A model generated the notes under the pieces. That model was given only the letters and a program-made list of their open reading frames with translations. It was not told where the DNA came from and searched no databases. DNA of 41,602 bases from Pseudomonadota bacterium (GTDB lineage: Bacteria > Pseudomonadota > Gammaproteobacteria > Burkholderiales > Rhodocyclaceae). Positions 27,267 to 36,243 of the stretch are shown here, one piece after another. The position numbers and the translations under genes are program-made. The first letter of the stretch is position 1; every line of letters begins with the position of its first letter. The stretch spans positions 1-41,602 of the forward strand of contig JAEWVQ010000207.1 in NCBI GenBank assembly GCA_023459095.1. The letters are read 5' to 3'.

Positions 27267-28133
27267 ATGACCAGCACGCCGACCTCCGCCCCCGACCTGC
27301 TCACCCTGATCGACCGCTGTACGGCGAGCGCGCTCGACAGTGGCGCTCTGCTGCCGATCCGCACCGAGCAGGCCACCGTCGCCGACGGCGGCCTGCCGTT
27401 CGCGGTGCGCTGGGTGTCGTCGCTCGCGCACAAGGACGCGGCGCGGGTCGAGGCGGTGAGCCGCCGCGATCCGGCCTATAACCCCTTCCTGCCGCCCGAC
27501 CCCGAGCTCACCGTCGCCGCCCTCGGCGACGACCACCTCGCGGTGCTCAACAAATACCCGGTGATCGAGCGTCATCTGCTCATCGTCACCCGCCACTTCG
27601 AGGCGCAAACCGCACCGCTCAGCGTGGCCGACCTCGGTGCGCTCGCGCGCGTGATGCGCGCGCACGACGGCCTCGGCTTCTACAACGGCGGCACCGAGGC
27701 GGGCGCCAGCCAGCCGCACAAGCATCTGCAATGGGTACCCTCGGGCGCCGGCTTGGCGGCTTTCCTGCCTGCAGCCACCACGACGGCATACGGAGCGGTG
27801 GTGCGCAATCCGGCCCTGCCCTGGGATCACGCCTTCATCCGCCTCGAGGCCGCGTGGTGGCGCGCCCCCGCCGCGCTCGCCGAAGCCTTCGCCACGGCCT
27901 GCGCCGCGGTCGGCCTGAACGCGAACGCCGATCCGATGCCGCCCTACAACCTGCTGCTGACGCGCGACTGGCTGCTGGTGGTGCCGCGCAGCCGCGACCA
28001 GTGGGACGGCATCTCGGTCAATGCGCTGGGCTTTGCCGGCTCGCTGTTCGTGCGCCGCGCGGAAGACATCGAACGGCTGCGCGCCGACGGGCCGCTGCGC
28101 CTGCTCGCCGGCGTCGCCCGCCGCACGCGCTGA
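27267..28133 (+). CDS. Ap4A phosphorylase / ATP adenylyltransferase family protein (Apa1/2-like)
   Basis: A 288-aa member of the HIT superfamily related to yeast Apa1/Apa2, which phosphorolyse diadenosine tetraphosphate to ADP and ATP. The key motif QPHKHLQ (His151, His153, Gln155) is present, with NPFLPPDPEL and LLTRDWLLVVPRS as other family blocks. The ATG at 27267 is chosen; the frame runs open back to 27168 across the S4 start, which is not plausible as coding. Bacteria more often use ApaH for Ap4A, and none is in the window. Exact substrate is inferred. Confidence 0.85.
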   Translation: MTSTPTSAPDLLTLIDRCTASALDSGALLPIRTEQATVADGGLPFAVRWVSSLAHKDAARVEAVSRRDPAYNPFLPPDPELTVAALGDDHLAVLNKYPVIERHLLIVTRHFEAQTAPLSVADLGALARVMRAHDGLGFYNGGTEAGASQPHKHLQWVPSGAGLAAFLPAATTTAYGAVVRNPALPWDHAFIRLEAAWWRAPAALAEAFATACAAVGLNANADPMPPYNLLLTRDWLLVVPRSRDQWDGISVNALGFAGSLFVRRAEDIERLRADGPLRLLAGVARRTR

Positions 28134-28175
28134 GCGCGACGAGACGCAACGGCGCGGCACGCAGCCCGGCCTACC

Positions 28176-28535
28176 TCAGGCCGCACGCGGCAACGGCGAC
28201 GAGGGCAGCGGCGGCAGGCCGATGCGGGCGCGCAATTCGTCGCACTTGGGGTTGGGCGTACCGTCGTCGAAATACACCGGAAACTCGCGGCACGGCGTCG
28301 GCCGCTGTTCGTAGATCGAGCACCACACGCGCTTCCCCACCTCGCCGGCAAGCCCGGCGCAACGCCGCGGCAGCTGGCTGCTGCCCTTCATGCAGCGCAG
28401 ATGGGGGGTCAGCGGCTCGGTCATCGCCGCGGGCACGAAGCCCCCGGGCGCGTCGTCGGCCTCGCCCCAGTAGAACGAGATCCGGAAATGGGTACAGCAG
28501 ATGCCACAGTCGAGACAGGGGTTGAAGGTTTCCAT
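28176..28535 (-). CDS. YkgJ-family Cys-cluster protein
   Basis: A 119-aa protein of the YkgJ/CxxCxxCC family, predicted to bind zinc or an iron-sulfur cluster. The N-terminal cluster is Cys7, 10, 13 and 14 (CLDCGICC), with later cysteines in LRCMKG, RRCAGL, VWCSIYEQRPTPCREF and PKCDEL. The ATG at 28535 is chosen; it has no Shine-Dalgarno, and the leader just upstream instead reads GATCACCTCCT, an anti-Shine-Dalgarno-like stretch. A TTG at 28598 in frame is an alternative. A second family member lies 295 bp upstream on the same strand. Confidence 0.85.
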   Translation of the reverse strand: METFNPCLDCGICCTHFRISFYWGEADDAPGGFVPAAMTEPLTPHLRCMKGSSQLPRRCAGLAGEVGKRVWCSIYEQRPTPCREFPVYFDDGTPNPKCDELRARIGLPPLPSSPLPRAA

Positions 28536-28570
28536 CGCCGCAGGAGGTGATCGACACGCACAAAGGTGCC

Positions 28571-28591
28571 CCCGGTGGGCGCACCACCGGG
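28571..28591 (-). other. Hairpin in the leader of the first YkgJ gene
   Basis: CCCGGTGG (28571-28578) and CCACCGGG (28584-28591) form a perfect 8-bp stem with a 5-nt loop. It lies 36 bp before the ykgJ start, inside the roughly 150-nt leader predicted from the promoter at 28685-28712. Confidence 0.5.
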
Positions 28592-28684
28592 TCGACAACG
28601 CGCATCGCGCCTGCTGGGCGTCGCACCTTGCGGAGAAGGTTCGACTACGGATTATGGGGATGGCCGATCGACCTCGGCGCGCGG

Positions 28685-28712
28685 ATTTTAGCGATTACGG
28701 ATAACCGCGCAA
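28685..28712 (-). promoter_or_regulatory. Candidate promoter of the first YkgJ gene
   Basis: On the minus strand TTGCGC (28712-28707), a 16-bp spacer and TAAAAT (28690-28685) make a reasonable sigma70 promoter. It would produce a leader of about 150 nt that includes the hairpin at 28571-28591. Position in the gap between the two YkgJ genes supports the call. Confidence 0.5.
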
Positions 28713-28755
28713 GATATTTCTCGCACGTTTTCCGGGCGTCACCGAAGCGCCTGCT

Positions 28756-28812
28756 GAACGCCCTGGAGAGCGCCCCTTCGGGCCGCTTTTCCGCAGTCCT
28801 TCAGGGACGTTC
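28756..28812. other. Long imperfect hairpin downstream of the second YkgJ gene
   Basis: GAACGCCCTG (28756-28765) pairs with CAGGG-A-CGTTC (28802-28812, one bulge). Inside is a second GC-rich stem around a TTC loop (28770-28786) followed by TTTT on the plus strand. It could act as a terminator for the minus-strand gene ending at 28831 or be another intergenic repeat. Nothing in it looks coding. Confidence 0.45.
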
Positions 28813-28830
28813 GCGTACCTTATGGCACCC

Positions 28831-29899
<1,069 letters not shown>

Positions 29900-29934
29900 C
29901 GGATTCTCCAGGGTGATCTTTGGGGTGGCGCCGG

Positions 29935-30606
29935 TCAGGCGCCGAGGTCGACGCTCAGTCGGTACAGGGGCTGGCCCGAATCGCGATATTTTCGCTCGAA
30001 CGGGGTCAGCGGCGACGGCGCCTCGAAGCACTCCCACGGCAGCGCGCGGCCGAGCAGCAGGCCGAGCGCGGCGGCGAACTCCTCGATATAGACCTGCCAG
30101 TTGCTACGGCACTCCAGCACCCCGCCCAGGCGCGGAATGAAGGGGAACACCGGGTGCGCGTGCCAGCGCCGGGCGAGGTGGCCGATCTTGGGCCACGGGT
30201 TCGGGTACAGGATGTAGTGCCGCGCGAGCCGCACGCCGGCCTCGTCGAGCAGGCGCCAGTAATCGACCAGATCGGCGCGCACGAACACCAGATTGCGCGG
30301 CATCAGCGCCTCCGGGTAGGGCTTGCGGCGCTCCAGGCGGTCCTGCGACTGATCGACGCCGATCACCCAGTGATCGGGATGGGCGCGCGCGAGCTGAATG
30401 GTGCTGTGGCCGACGCCGCAGCCGGCGTCGAGGATCAACGGCGCGCGACCGTCCCAACCCGCAAGACTCGCCTTCAGCGCGGCGCGGTTGTAATCGGCGT
30501 AGGGCTTGCGAAACGGCGCCGCGGCATGGCGCGCGACGAGCTCGCGCAGCTTGTCGTGCACACCCTCTTGGGCACTGACCGGAATGCGGGAATTGGCGTA
30601 GCTCAA
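29935..30606 (-). CDS. TrmB-like SAM-dependent methyltransferase
   Basis: A 223-aa Rossmann-fold methyltransferase with motif I DAGCGVGHS (60-68), DQSQDRL, and NPWPKIGHLARRWH (136-149). This resembles TrmB, the tRNA guanine-N7 methyltransferase, but the motif is usually DPWPKxRHxKRR; here Asp is Asn and the basic pattern differs, so it may be a diverged paralogue. The start is TTG at 30606, preceded by GAGG; no ATG or GTG gives a full fold. It lies 87 bp after dusC on the same strand, consistent with a tRNA-modification context. Confidence 0.75.
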   Translation of the reverse strand: MSYANSRIPVSAQEGVHDKLRELVARHAAAPFRKPYADYNRAALKASLAGWDGRAPLILDAGCGVGHSTIQLARAHPDHWVIGVDQSQDRLERRKPYPEALMPRNLVFVRADLVDYWRLLDEAGVRLARHYILYPNPWPKIGHLARRWHAHPVFPFIPRLGGVLECRSNWQVYIEEFAAALGLLLGRALPWECFEAPSPLTPFERKYRDSGQPLYRLSVDLGA

Positions 30607-30693
30607 ACGGACCTCATGATCGTGATCGGAACACGGCGCCCAAAACGCCGCAGCAAAGCACCGCGATGCAGGGCGCCACTGCGGGCGCGCCCC

Positions 30694-31692
30694 TCAGGCG
30701 GCGATGCGCCCGCGGGCGCCGGCTTCGCCCCCCTCGGCGACCACGCCGCGACGGGCGAACACCACATCGATCTCGGCCAGCGTGCGCAAGGCGCGGACTT
30801 CATCGTAGAGTGCGGCGGCCTGCGGATAGTTGCGCCGCAGCAGATTGAGCCACTGCTTGATCCGGCCCGGTGCATGGCGGGCTTCGACCTTGGCGACGAC
30901 GCGATCGCGGAACTCGGCGAGCAGCGGCGCGAGCATCGCCCACTCCGCGGCGCGCACCTCGGCATCGACCGCCAGCCCAAGCCGGATGCGGCGGGCGAGG
31001 AAGGGGTCGGCGACCGCGCCGCGCCCGAGCATGACGTCGGCGGCACCGGACACCGCACGGCAGCGCGCCCAGTCCTCGGCGCTCCACACCTCGCCGTTGG
31101 CGACCACGGGCACCGCCACCACGTCGGCGATGCGCCCCACCCACTCCCAATGTGCGGGCGGCCGGTAACCTTCGACCTTGGTGCGGGCATGGACCACCAG
31201 CTCGGCGGCCCCGCCTTCGGCCAGCGCACGCGCGCACTCGAGCGCACGCGCGGTGTCGGCCACGCCCAGGCGCATCTTCGCGGTGAGCGGAATGTGCGCA
31301 GGCAGCGCGCGGCGCACGGCACGCGCGATGTCGTGCAACAGTTCCGGTTCGTCGAGCAGCACGGCACCGCCGCGGTGGCGGTTCACGGTTGGCGCCGGAC
31401 AGCCGAAATTCAGATCGACGCCATGGGGCGCGAGCACGCCCAGACGCGCGGCGTTGTCCGCCATCAGCGCCGGATCGGAGCCGAGCAGCTGCACGCGCAC
31501 CGGCATGCCGCCCACCGCGCGGCTGCCGTGGTCGAGCTCCGGCGCGATGCGGCGGAAATAGCGCGCCGGCAGCAGTGTGCCGGAGACGCGGGCGAACTCG
31601 GTCACGGCGCAGTCGTAGCCGCCGATGCGGCTCAGCACCGCACGCAGCACGTCGTCGAGCAGCCCCTCCATCGGGGCAAGCAGCAGGCGCAA
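30694..31692 (-). CDS. dusC: tRNA-dihydrouridine(16) synthase DusC
   Basis: An FMN-dependent enzyme (332 aa) that reduces U16 in tRNA to dihydrouridine. It shows LLLAPMEGLLDDV, ITEF-like VTEFARV, RVQLLG, GVDLNFGCPAPTVNRHRGG with catalytic Cys98, VVHARTKVEGYR, and VANGEVWS. The TTG at 31692 is chosen since it puts the catalytic Cys at 98 as in E. coli DusC and has GAGAGA upstream. An in-frame ATG at 31764 lies upstream of a TACAAT -10 box and inside the divergent rpmE promoter, so it is unlikely. The C-terminal tail (about 20 residues, Gly/Ala-rich) is longer than usual. Confidence 0.92.
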   Translation of the reverse strand: MRLLLAPMEGLLDDVLRAVLSRIGGYDCAVTEFARVSGTLLPARYFRRIAPELDHGSRAVGGMPVRVQLLGSDPALMADNAARLGVLAPHGVDLNFGCPAPTVNRHRGGAVLLDEPELLHDIARAVRRALPAHIPLTAKMRLGVADTARALECARALAEGGAAELVVHARTKVEGYRPPAHWEWVGRIADVVAVPVVANGEVWSAEDWARCRAVSGAADVMLGRGAVADPFLARRIRLGLAVDAEVRAAEWAMLAPLLAEFRDRVVAKVEARHAPGRIKQWLNLLRRNYPQAAALYDEVRALRTLAEIDVVFARRGVVAEGGEAGARGRIAA

Positions 31693-31728
31693 GGTTTCTC
31701 TCGTCGAAGGCGGTTTGGAAAGGGTGCG

Positions 31729-31734
31729 ATTGTA
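31729..31734 (-). promoter_or_regulatory. Candidate -10 box of dusC
   Basis: TACAAT on the minus strand lies 36 bp upstream of the TTG start at 31692. No good -35 is visible at 16-18 bp. The divergent rpmE promoter lies within 25 bp. Confidence 0.45.
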
Positions 31735-31757
31735 GTCGATCGCATCCGCCCCCGCCC

Positions 31758-31786
31758 TTGCCATTCAGGAAAGGCAGGAGGATAAT
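31758..31786 (+). promoter_or_regulatory. Sigma70 promoter of rpmE
   Basis: TTGCCA (31758-31763), exactly 17 bp, then GATAAT (31781-31786). Five of six positions match in each box and the spacing is ideal. The leader to the rpmE ATG would be about 50 nt. Confidence 0.75.
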
Positions 31787-31843
31787 TGCGCGTTTTCAAT
31801 TCAGGGTGGCCACATCCACCACCCGCCGTATCCGGGAATAATC

Positions 31844-32062
31844 ATGAAAGCGGACATCCATCCCAAGTACAACGACGTCAACGTGACCTGCTCCTGCGGC
31901 AACACCTTCGTCACCCGTTCGACCATCTCCAAGGACGCGCTGCACGTCGAAGTGTGCGCCGCCTGCCATCCGTTCTACACCGGCAAGCAGAAGATCGTCG
32001 ATACCGCCGGCCGCGTCGAGCGCTTCCGCCAGAAGTACGGCAACGTCCAGCGCGCGAGCTAA
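31844..32062 (+). CDS. rpmE: 50S ribosomal protein L31, zinc-binding type
   Basis: L31 (72 aa) bridges the two ribosomal subunits. It has all four zinc-ribbon cysteines, Cys16 and Cys18 (TCSCG) and Cys38 and Cys41 (CAACH), so it is the zinc-containing (C+) form and not the zinc-free paralogue made under zinc starvation. The rest (MKADIHPKY, HPFYTGKQKIVD, GRVERFRQKYG) matches the family. It is a single-gene unit with its own strong promoter and terminator. Confidence 0.97.
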   Translation: MKADIHPKYNDVNVTCSCGNTFVTRSTISKDALHVEVCAACHPFYTGKQKIVDTAGRVERFRQKYGNVQRAS

Positions 32063-32108
32063 TACCGGCTCCGCGGCAACCCCGCGGCCCCCATCGCAGT
32101 GCGATCCG

Positions 32109-32135
32109 AAAAAGGCAGCGTCAGCTGCCTTTTTT
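32109..32135 (+). terminator. Rho-independent terminator of rpmE
   Basis: AAAAAGGCAGC, loop GTCA and GCTGCC form a stem that runs into TTTTTT (32130-32135), a textbook terminator 46 bp past the rpmE stop. The A-run on the left extends the stem against the T-run. Confidence 0.9.
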
Positions 32136-32218
32136 GTTGCCGTACCCACCCGCACCGCGGGCCTTGGCCGGGCCATCCGTACGACATGGCGAGCGCCCCC
32201 ATCGGCAACCACCCCCGA

Positions 32219-32224
32219 TACAAT
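32219..32224 (+). promoter_or_regulatory. Candidate -10 box of the glycosyltransferase-pgi unit
   Basis: TACAAT lies 41 bp before the glycosyltransferase ATG and past the rpmE terminator. No -35 of quality is visible. Confidence 0.45.
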
Positions 32225-32265
32225 TGGCGTCCTCGCGGCCCTTGCCGCCACCGCACCAACTGCGC

Positions 32266-33915
32266 ATGACCAGCGACTCCTCCCCCCCCTCCCTGCTGCA
32301 CAAGCGCATCTACGGCACCGTCGGGCTGACCGTGCTGGTCGCCTTCTATCTGCTCACCGGCCTCGTCGGCCACGACCCCTGGCGCGGCGACGATGCGCGC
32401 TACTTCGGCCCCATCCACAGCATGCTGCAGGGCGAGGGCTGGCTGTTTCCGGCCATCGGCGGCCTCGCCTTTCCCGATTTTCCGCCGCTCTACTACTGGA
32501 CCGCGGCGCTGCTCGCCGGCCTGACCGGCGGCCTGCTGCCCGCGCACGACGGCGCACGCCTGGCGAGCGCCGTGTTCACCGCGATGGCGATCTACTGGAT
32601 CGCCCGCGCCTGCGAACGCCTCTACGGCCGCCCTTCGCGCACACCGGCGGCGCTGCTCACCATGGGCACCCTCGGCCTTGTCCTCCATGCCCACGAGACA
32701 CAACCGCTGATCGCGCTCACCGCGATGTTCGCGCTCACCCTCAACGGCCTCGCCCGCGTGCCCCAGCAACCGGTCGGAGGCAGTCTGCAAGCGGGGCTGG
32801 GCAGCGCGCTGGCGTTTCTCGCCGGCGGCGTGCCCGGCGCTCTGCTTACCCTGCCGCTGTTCCTGCTGGTCGCCGCGGCCACCCCCGAATGCCGCACGCC
32901 ACGCGCCAGCGGCGGCCTGCTCGCCGGCCTCTGCCTTGCCGCCGGCGTGGGAGCGGCATGGCCGCTCGCGGTGCATCTGCTGCAGCCCGAGGCGTTCTCG
33001 CTGTGGCTGGCGCACGAGTGGGCCAACCTCGGCGGCGCCCCGCTCGCCGTCGACGAAGTCGGCAGCCTCGCCGAACTCCTGAGCTGGGCGACCTGGCCGC
33101 TTTGGCCGATCGCGCTCTGGGCGCTGTGGCGCCATCGGCGCGATCTGAGCGCGCTGCGCTGGCTCCTGCCCACGCTCGGCATCGTGCTCGCCGTCGTGCT
33201 GTTGTGGCTGCGCGGCGACCTTTCGCCGACCCTGGCGCTGCCCCTGATCCCGCCGTTCGCGATGCTCGCCGCCGGTGGCGCCCCCACCCTGCGGCGCGGC
33301 GCGGCGAATGCCTTCGACTGGTTCGCGGTGATGTGCTTCGCGGTGTTCGCCGCGCTCGTGTGGATCGCGTGGACCGCCCAGGCCTACGCCTGGCCGCCCG
33401 GGCTCGCGCGCCACATCGCACGCCTCACCCCGGGCTTCGAACTCGGCGAAGGGCTGCTGCAGCCCGCGCTCGGCATCGCCATCTGCCTGATCTGGATTCT
33501 CCTGGTGTGGCGCCTGCCGCGATCGACCACGCGCGGCCCGGCGAACTGGGCAATGGGCATGACCATGCTGTGGTGCCTGGCGGTGGTCCTGCTGATGCCC
33601 TGGTTCGACCACGGCCGCAGCTACCGCCCGGTGGTGCAGTCGCTAAGTCAAGCGCTCGCCGGCGAGCCCCCCGGCTGCATCGCCACCACGACACTGCCCG
33701 ATGCGCTGCGCAGTTCCCTCGACTACTTCGGCGGCATCCGCCCGCGCACCGCGCACAGCGGCAGCACGCCATGCCGACTGCTGCTGCTGTACGCCGACCG
33801 CCGGCCGGGCATACAGGAACCGGCGCCGGAGTGGCAAACTGTGTGGGAATACCGCCGCGGTGGCGGCAAACAGCTCGAACACTTCCGCCTGTATCGCCTG
33901 ACCGATGACCACTGA
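32266..33915 (+). CDS. ArnT/PMT-like membrane glycosyltransferase
   Basis: A 549-aa inner-membrane protein with about ten or more hydrophobic segments. The first helix (about 16-35) is followed by a periplasmic loop with HDPWRGDDARYF; the acidic pair in this loop is the expected catalytic or metal site of GT-C fold enzymes such as ArnT and protein O-mannosyltransferases. FPDFPPLYYWTAALL then resembles the PPLxxW segment of that group. The family moves a sugar from undecaprenyl phosphate to lipid A, protein or other acceptor; neither is identified here. The ATG at 32266 is chosen. It overlaps pgi by 11 bp, so the two are cotranslated. Confidence 0.8.
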   Translation: MTSDSSPPSLLHKRIYGTVGLTVLVAFYLLTGLVGHDPWRGDDARYFGPIHSMLQGEGWLFPAIGGLAFPDFPPLYYWTAALLAGLTGGLLPAHDGARLASAVFTAMAIYWIARACERLYGRPSRTPAALLTMGTLGLVLHAHETQPLIALTAMFALTLNGLARVPQQPVGGSLQAGLGSALAFLAGGVPGALLTLPLFLLVAAATPECRTPRASGGLLAGLCLAAGVGAAWPLAVHLLQPEAFSLWLAHEWANLGGAPLAVDEVGSLAELLSWATWPLWPIALWALWRHRRDLSALRWLLPTLGIVLAVVLLWLRGDLSPTLALPLIPPFAMLAAGGAPTLRRGAANAFDWFAVMCFAVFAALVWIAWTAQAYAWPPGLARHIARLTPGFELGEGLLQPALGIAICLIWILLVWRLPRSTTRGPANWAMGMTMLWCLAVVLLMPWFDHGRSYRPVVQSLSQALAGEPPGCIATTTLPDALRSSLDYFGGIRPRTAHSGSTPCRLLLLYADRRPGIQEPAPEWQTVWEYRRGGGKQLEHFRLYRLTDDH

Positions 33916-35521
33916 ACCCCTGCCCCCGCTTCGCCAGCTGCCGGTCTGGCGCGCCCTCGAAGATCATGCCCGGCGGCTGCAGGACCACCGCAGCCTGGCC
34001 CTGTTCGAGCACGATCCGCAACGGCTCGCGCGCTTCGTCCAGCGCGCCGGGGCTTTGCACGCCGATTTTTCCAAGCAGCGCATCGATGGCGCCGCACTCG
34101 ACGACCTGCTCGCCCTTGCCGAAGTCCGCAACCTGCGCGCCGGCATCGACGCCCTGTTCGGCGCTGCGACGGTCAATTTCACCGAGCAGCGTGCCGCCCT
34201 GCACATGGCGATGCGCGGCAGCTGCGCAGTTCCCGCCGCCGATGCCGCGATCGCCGACACCACACGGGTGCGCGCCTTCGCCGCCGCGCTGCGTGCCGGA
34301 CACATCGTCGGTGCGCGGGGCGAGCCGATCCGCCACGTCGTCAACCTCGGCATCGGCGGCTCCGACCTGGGGCCGCGCCTCGCCTGCGAGGCACTGGCCC
34401 GGCATGCGGACAGCCCGGTGCGCGTCGATTTTGTCGCCAACGTCGATCCGCGCGAGCTCGATACCGTGCTTGCCGAGGCCGATCCGGCCACGACCCTGTT
34501 CGTGGTGTCGTCGAAGAGTTTCGGCACCGCCGAGACGCTGGCCAACGCCGCGGCCGCGCGCGACTGGCTGCGCGCGCGCCTGGGCACCGAGGCCGAGCTC
34601 GGCGCCCACTTCGCCGCGGTGAGCAACGCGGTGGACGCCGCACAGCGCTTCGGCATCGCCGCCGAGCGCGTGTTTCCGCTGCCGGAATGGGTCGGTGGGC
34701 GCTACTCGGTGTGGTCGGCGATCGGCCTGCCGCTGATGGTCGCCCTCGGCGACGAGCGTTTCGACGCCTTTCTCGCCGGCGGCCGGGCGATGGACGCGCA
34801 CTTCCGCGACACCCCCTTCGCCGCCAACCTGCCGGTGCTGGCGGGTCTGATTGGGCTGTGGAACACCGATTTCCTCGGCATCGAAACCCTGGGCGTGCTG
34901 CCTTATGCCCACGGCCTGCGCAATTTCCCGGGTTGGCTGCAGCAGCTCGAGATGGAAAGCAACGGCAAGCGCGTGCGCCGCGACGGCAGCGCGGTTGGCG
35001 TGCCGACCTCGCCCATCGTCTGGGGCGGAGTCGGCACCGTCGGCCAGCACGCCTTTCACCAGCTGTTCTATCAGGGGACGCGCCGCGTCGCGCTCGACTT
35101 CATCGTCCCGGTGGGCGGCGGCGATGCGCGTCAGCGCGCGCTGGTGGATAACGCCCTGGCGCAGTCCGCGGCGCTGATGGCCGGTCGTGACACCGACACC
35201 GCGCGCGCCGCACTGCGCGCCCGCGGCCTCACGGAGGACGAAGTCGAACGCCTCGCCCCCCACCTCGCCAGCCCCGGCGACCAACCCAGCACCACGCTGC
35301 TGCTGTCGCGGCTCGACGCCTTCGAGCTCGGCCAGCTGCTCGCCTTGTACGAGCACAAGATCTTCGTGCAAGGCTGGATCTGGGGCATCAACAGCTTCGA
35401 CCAGTACGGCGTCGAACTCGGCAAGGACATGGCGCGCGCGCTCGCTGCCGGCACCGGTGCCGAGCCGGACCCCTCGACCGCGGCACTCATGGCTGCGGCC
35501 GAGGCGATGCGCACCGGCTGA
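33905..35521 (+). CDS. pgi: Glucose-6-phosphate isomerase Pgi
   Basis: Pgi interconverts glucose 6-phosphate and fructose 6-phosphate. The 538-aa product is close to the E. coli length (549 aa). Visible features are LGIGGSDLGPRL, WVGGRYSVWSAIGL, Glu351 in LEMESNGKRV, His382 and His385 in GQHAFHQLFYQG, and Lys507 in ELGKDMAR, which are the usual catalytic positions. The ATG at 33905 lies inside the glycosyltransferase stop region. The 60-bp gap to orn holds a GC-rich palindrome (GGGCGCGCGCCC) but no clear terminator. Confidence 0.97.
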   Translation: MTTEPLPPLRQLPVWRALEDHARRLQDHRSLALFEHDPQRLARFVQRAGALHADFSKQRIDGAALDDLLALAEVRNLRAGIDALFGAATVNFTEQRAALHMAMRGSCAVPAADAAIADTTRVRAFAAALRAGHIVGARGEPIRHVVNLGIGGSDLGPRLACEALARHADSPVRVDFVANVDPRELDTVLAEADPATTLFVVSSKSFGTAETLANAAAARDWLRARLGTEAELGAHFAAVSNAVDAAQRFGIAAERVFPLPEWVGGRYSVWSAIGLPLMVALGDERFDAFLAGGRAMDAHFRDTPFAANLPVLAGLIGLWNTDFLGIETLGVLPYAHGLRNFPGWLQQLEMESNGKRVRRDGSAVGVPTSPIVWGGVGTVGQHAFHQLFYQGTRRVALDFIVPVGGGDARQRALVDNALAQSAALMAGRDTDTARAALRARGLTEDEVERLAPHLASPGDQPSTTLLLSRLDAFELGQLLALYEHKIFVQGWIWGINSFDQYGVELGKDMARALAAGTGAEPDPSTAALMAAAEAMRTG

Positions 35522-35581
35522 AACCCGGTCGCGTTCAGCCGCAAGCGGCGGCGCCTGCGAGGGCGCGCGCCCTTGCGCGCC

Positions 35582-36130
35582 TTACTCCAGACGCAGAAAG
35601 TGGTCGCGGTAGTGGCGCAGCTCGTCGATCGACTCCTGAATGTCGGCGAGCGCGGTGTGCGCGCCCTTCTTCTGCACGCCCTGATACACCGCCGGGCGCC
35701 AGCGTCGGGCAAGCTCCTTCAGCGTGGACACGTCGAGGTTGCGGTAGTGGAACCAGGCCTCGAACTGCGGCATCCAGCGCGCGAGAAAGCGCCGGTCCTG
35801 GCACACCGAATTGCCGCACATCGGCGAAGTACGGGCCGGCACCCAGTCCTGCAGGAAGGCGAGCATGCGCGCCTCGGCCTCGGCCTCGGACACCGTGGAC
35901 GCGCGCACGCGGTCGATGAGGCCCGACTTGCCGTGCGTGTTCTTGTTCCAGTCGTCCATCGCGTCGAGCACCTCTTCGGGCTGATGAACGACGATGACCG
36001 GCGCTTCGGCCACGGTATTGAGCTGGCTGTCGGTGATGACCACGGCAATCTCGATGATGCGGTCGCGGTCGGGTTCGAGGCCGGTCATTTCCATGTCCAG
36101 CCATATCAGGTGATTTTGATCCTGTGCCAT
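35582..36130 (-). CDS. orn: Oligoribonuclease Orn
   Basis: A DEDDh 3'-5' exonuclease (182 aa) that degrades the final di-ribonucleotides of RNA turnover and pGpG from c-di-GMP. DEDDh residues are visible: Asp12 and Glu14 (WLDMEMTGL), DRDRIIEIAVVITD, CGNSVCQDRRF, and AHTALADIQES with the late His and Asp. The ATG at 36130 has GAGGATT upstream. It is convergent with pgi and divergent from the M48 protease gene. Confidence 0.96.
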   Translation of the reverse strand: MAQDQNHLIWLDMEMTGLEPDRDRIIEIAVVITDSQLNTVAEAPVIVVHQPEEVLDAMDDWNKNTHGKSGLIDRVRASTVSEAEAEARMLAFLQDWVPARTSPMCGNSVCQDRRFLARWMPQFEAWFHYRNLDVSTLKELARRWRPAVYQGVQKKGAHTALADIQESIDELRHYRDHFLRLE

Positions 36131-36150
36131 AATCCTCGGGCCTTTCGGAG

Positions 36151-36174
36151 CGTCGGGCAGGCCTGCCTGCGACG
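36151..36174. promoter_or_regulatory. 24-bp near-perfect palindrome between orn and the M48 gene
   Basis: A perfect 12-bp palindrome GGCAGGCCTGCC (36156-36167) is flanked by CGTCG (36151-36155) and CGACG (36170-36174), so nearly the whole 24 bp is symmetric. It lies in the 113-bp divergent gap, 21 bp from the orn start. It could be an operator or a leader hairpin for orn. Confidence 0.45.
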
Positions 36175-36243
36175 TAGAGATGAAACAATGGAGGCCGGGA
36201 TTGTGTCACAGATCCGTTACCCGCTCCTGCACGGCTAGCCCGG

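Noticed and set aside
31693..31764. Longer DusC starting at the ATG at 31764
   Set aside because: It would place the dusC -10 box and part of the rpmE promoter inside the coding region, and the shorter form aligns the catalytic Cys at 98.
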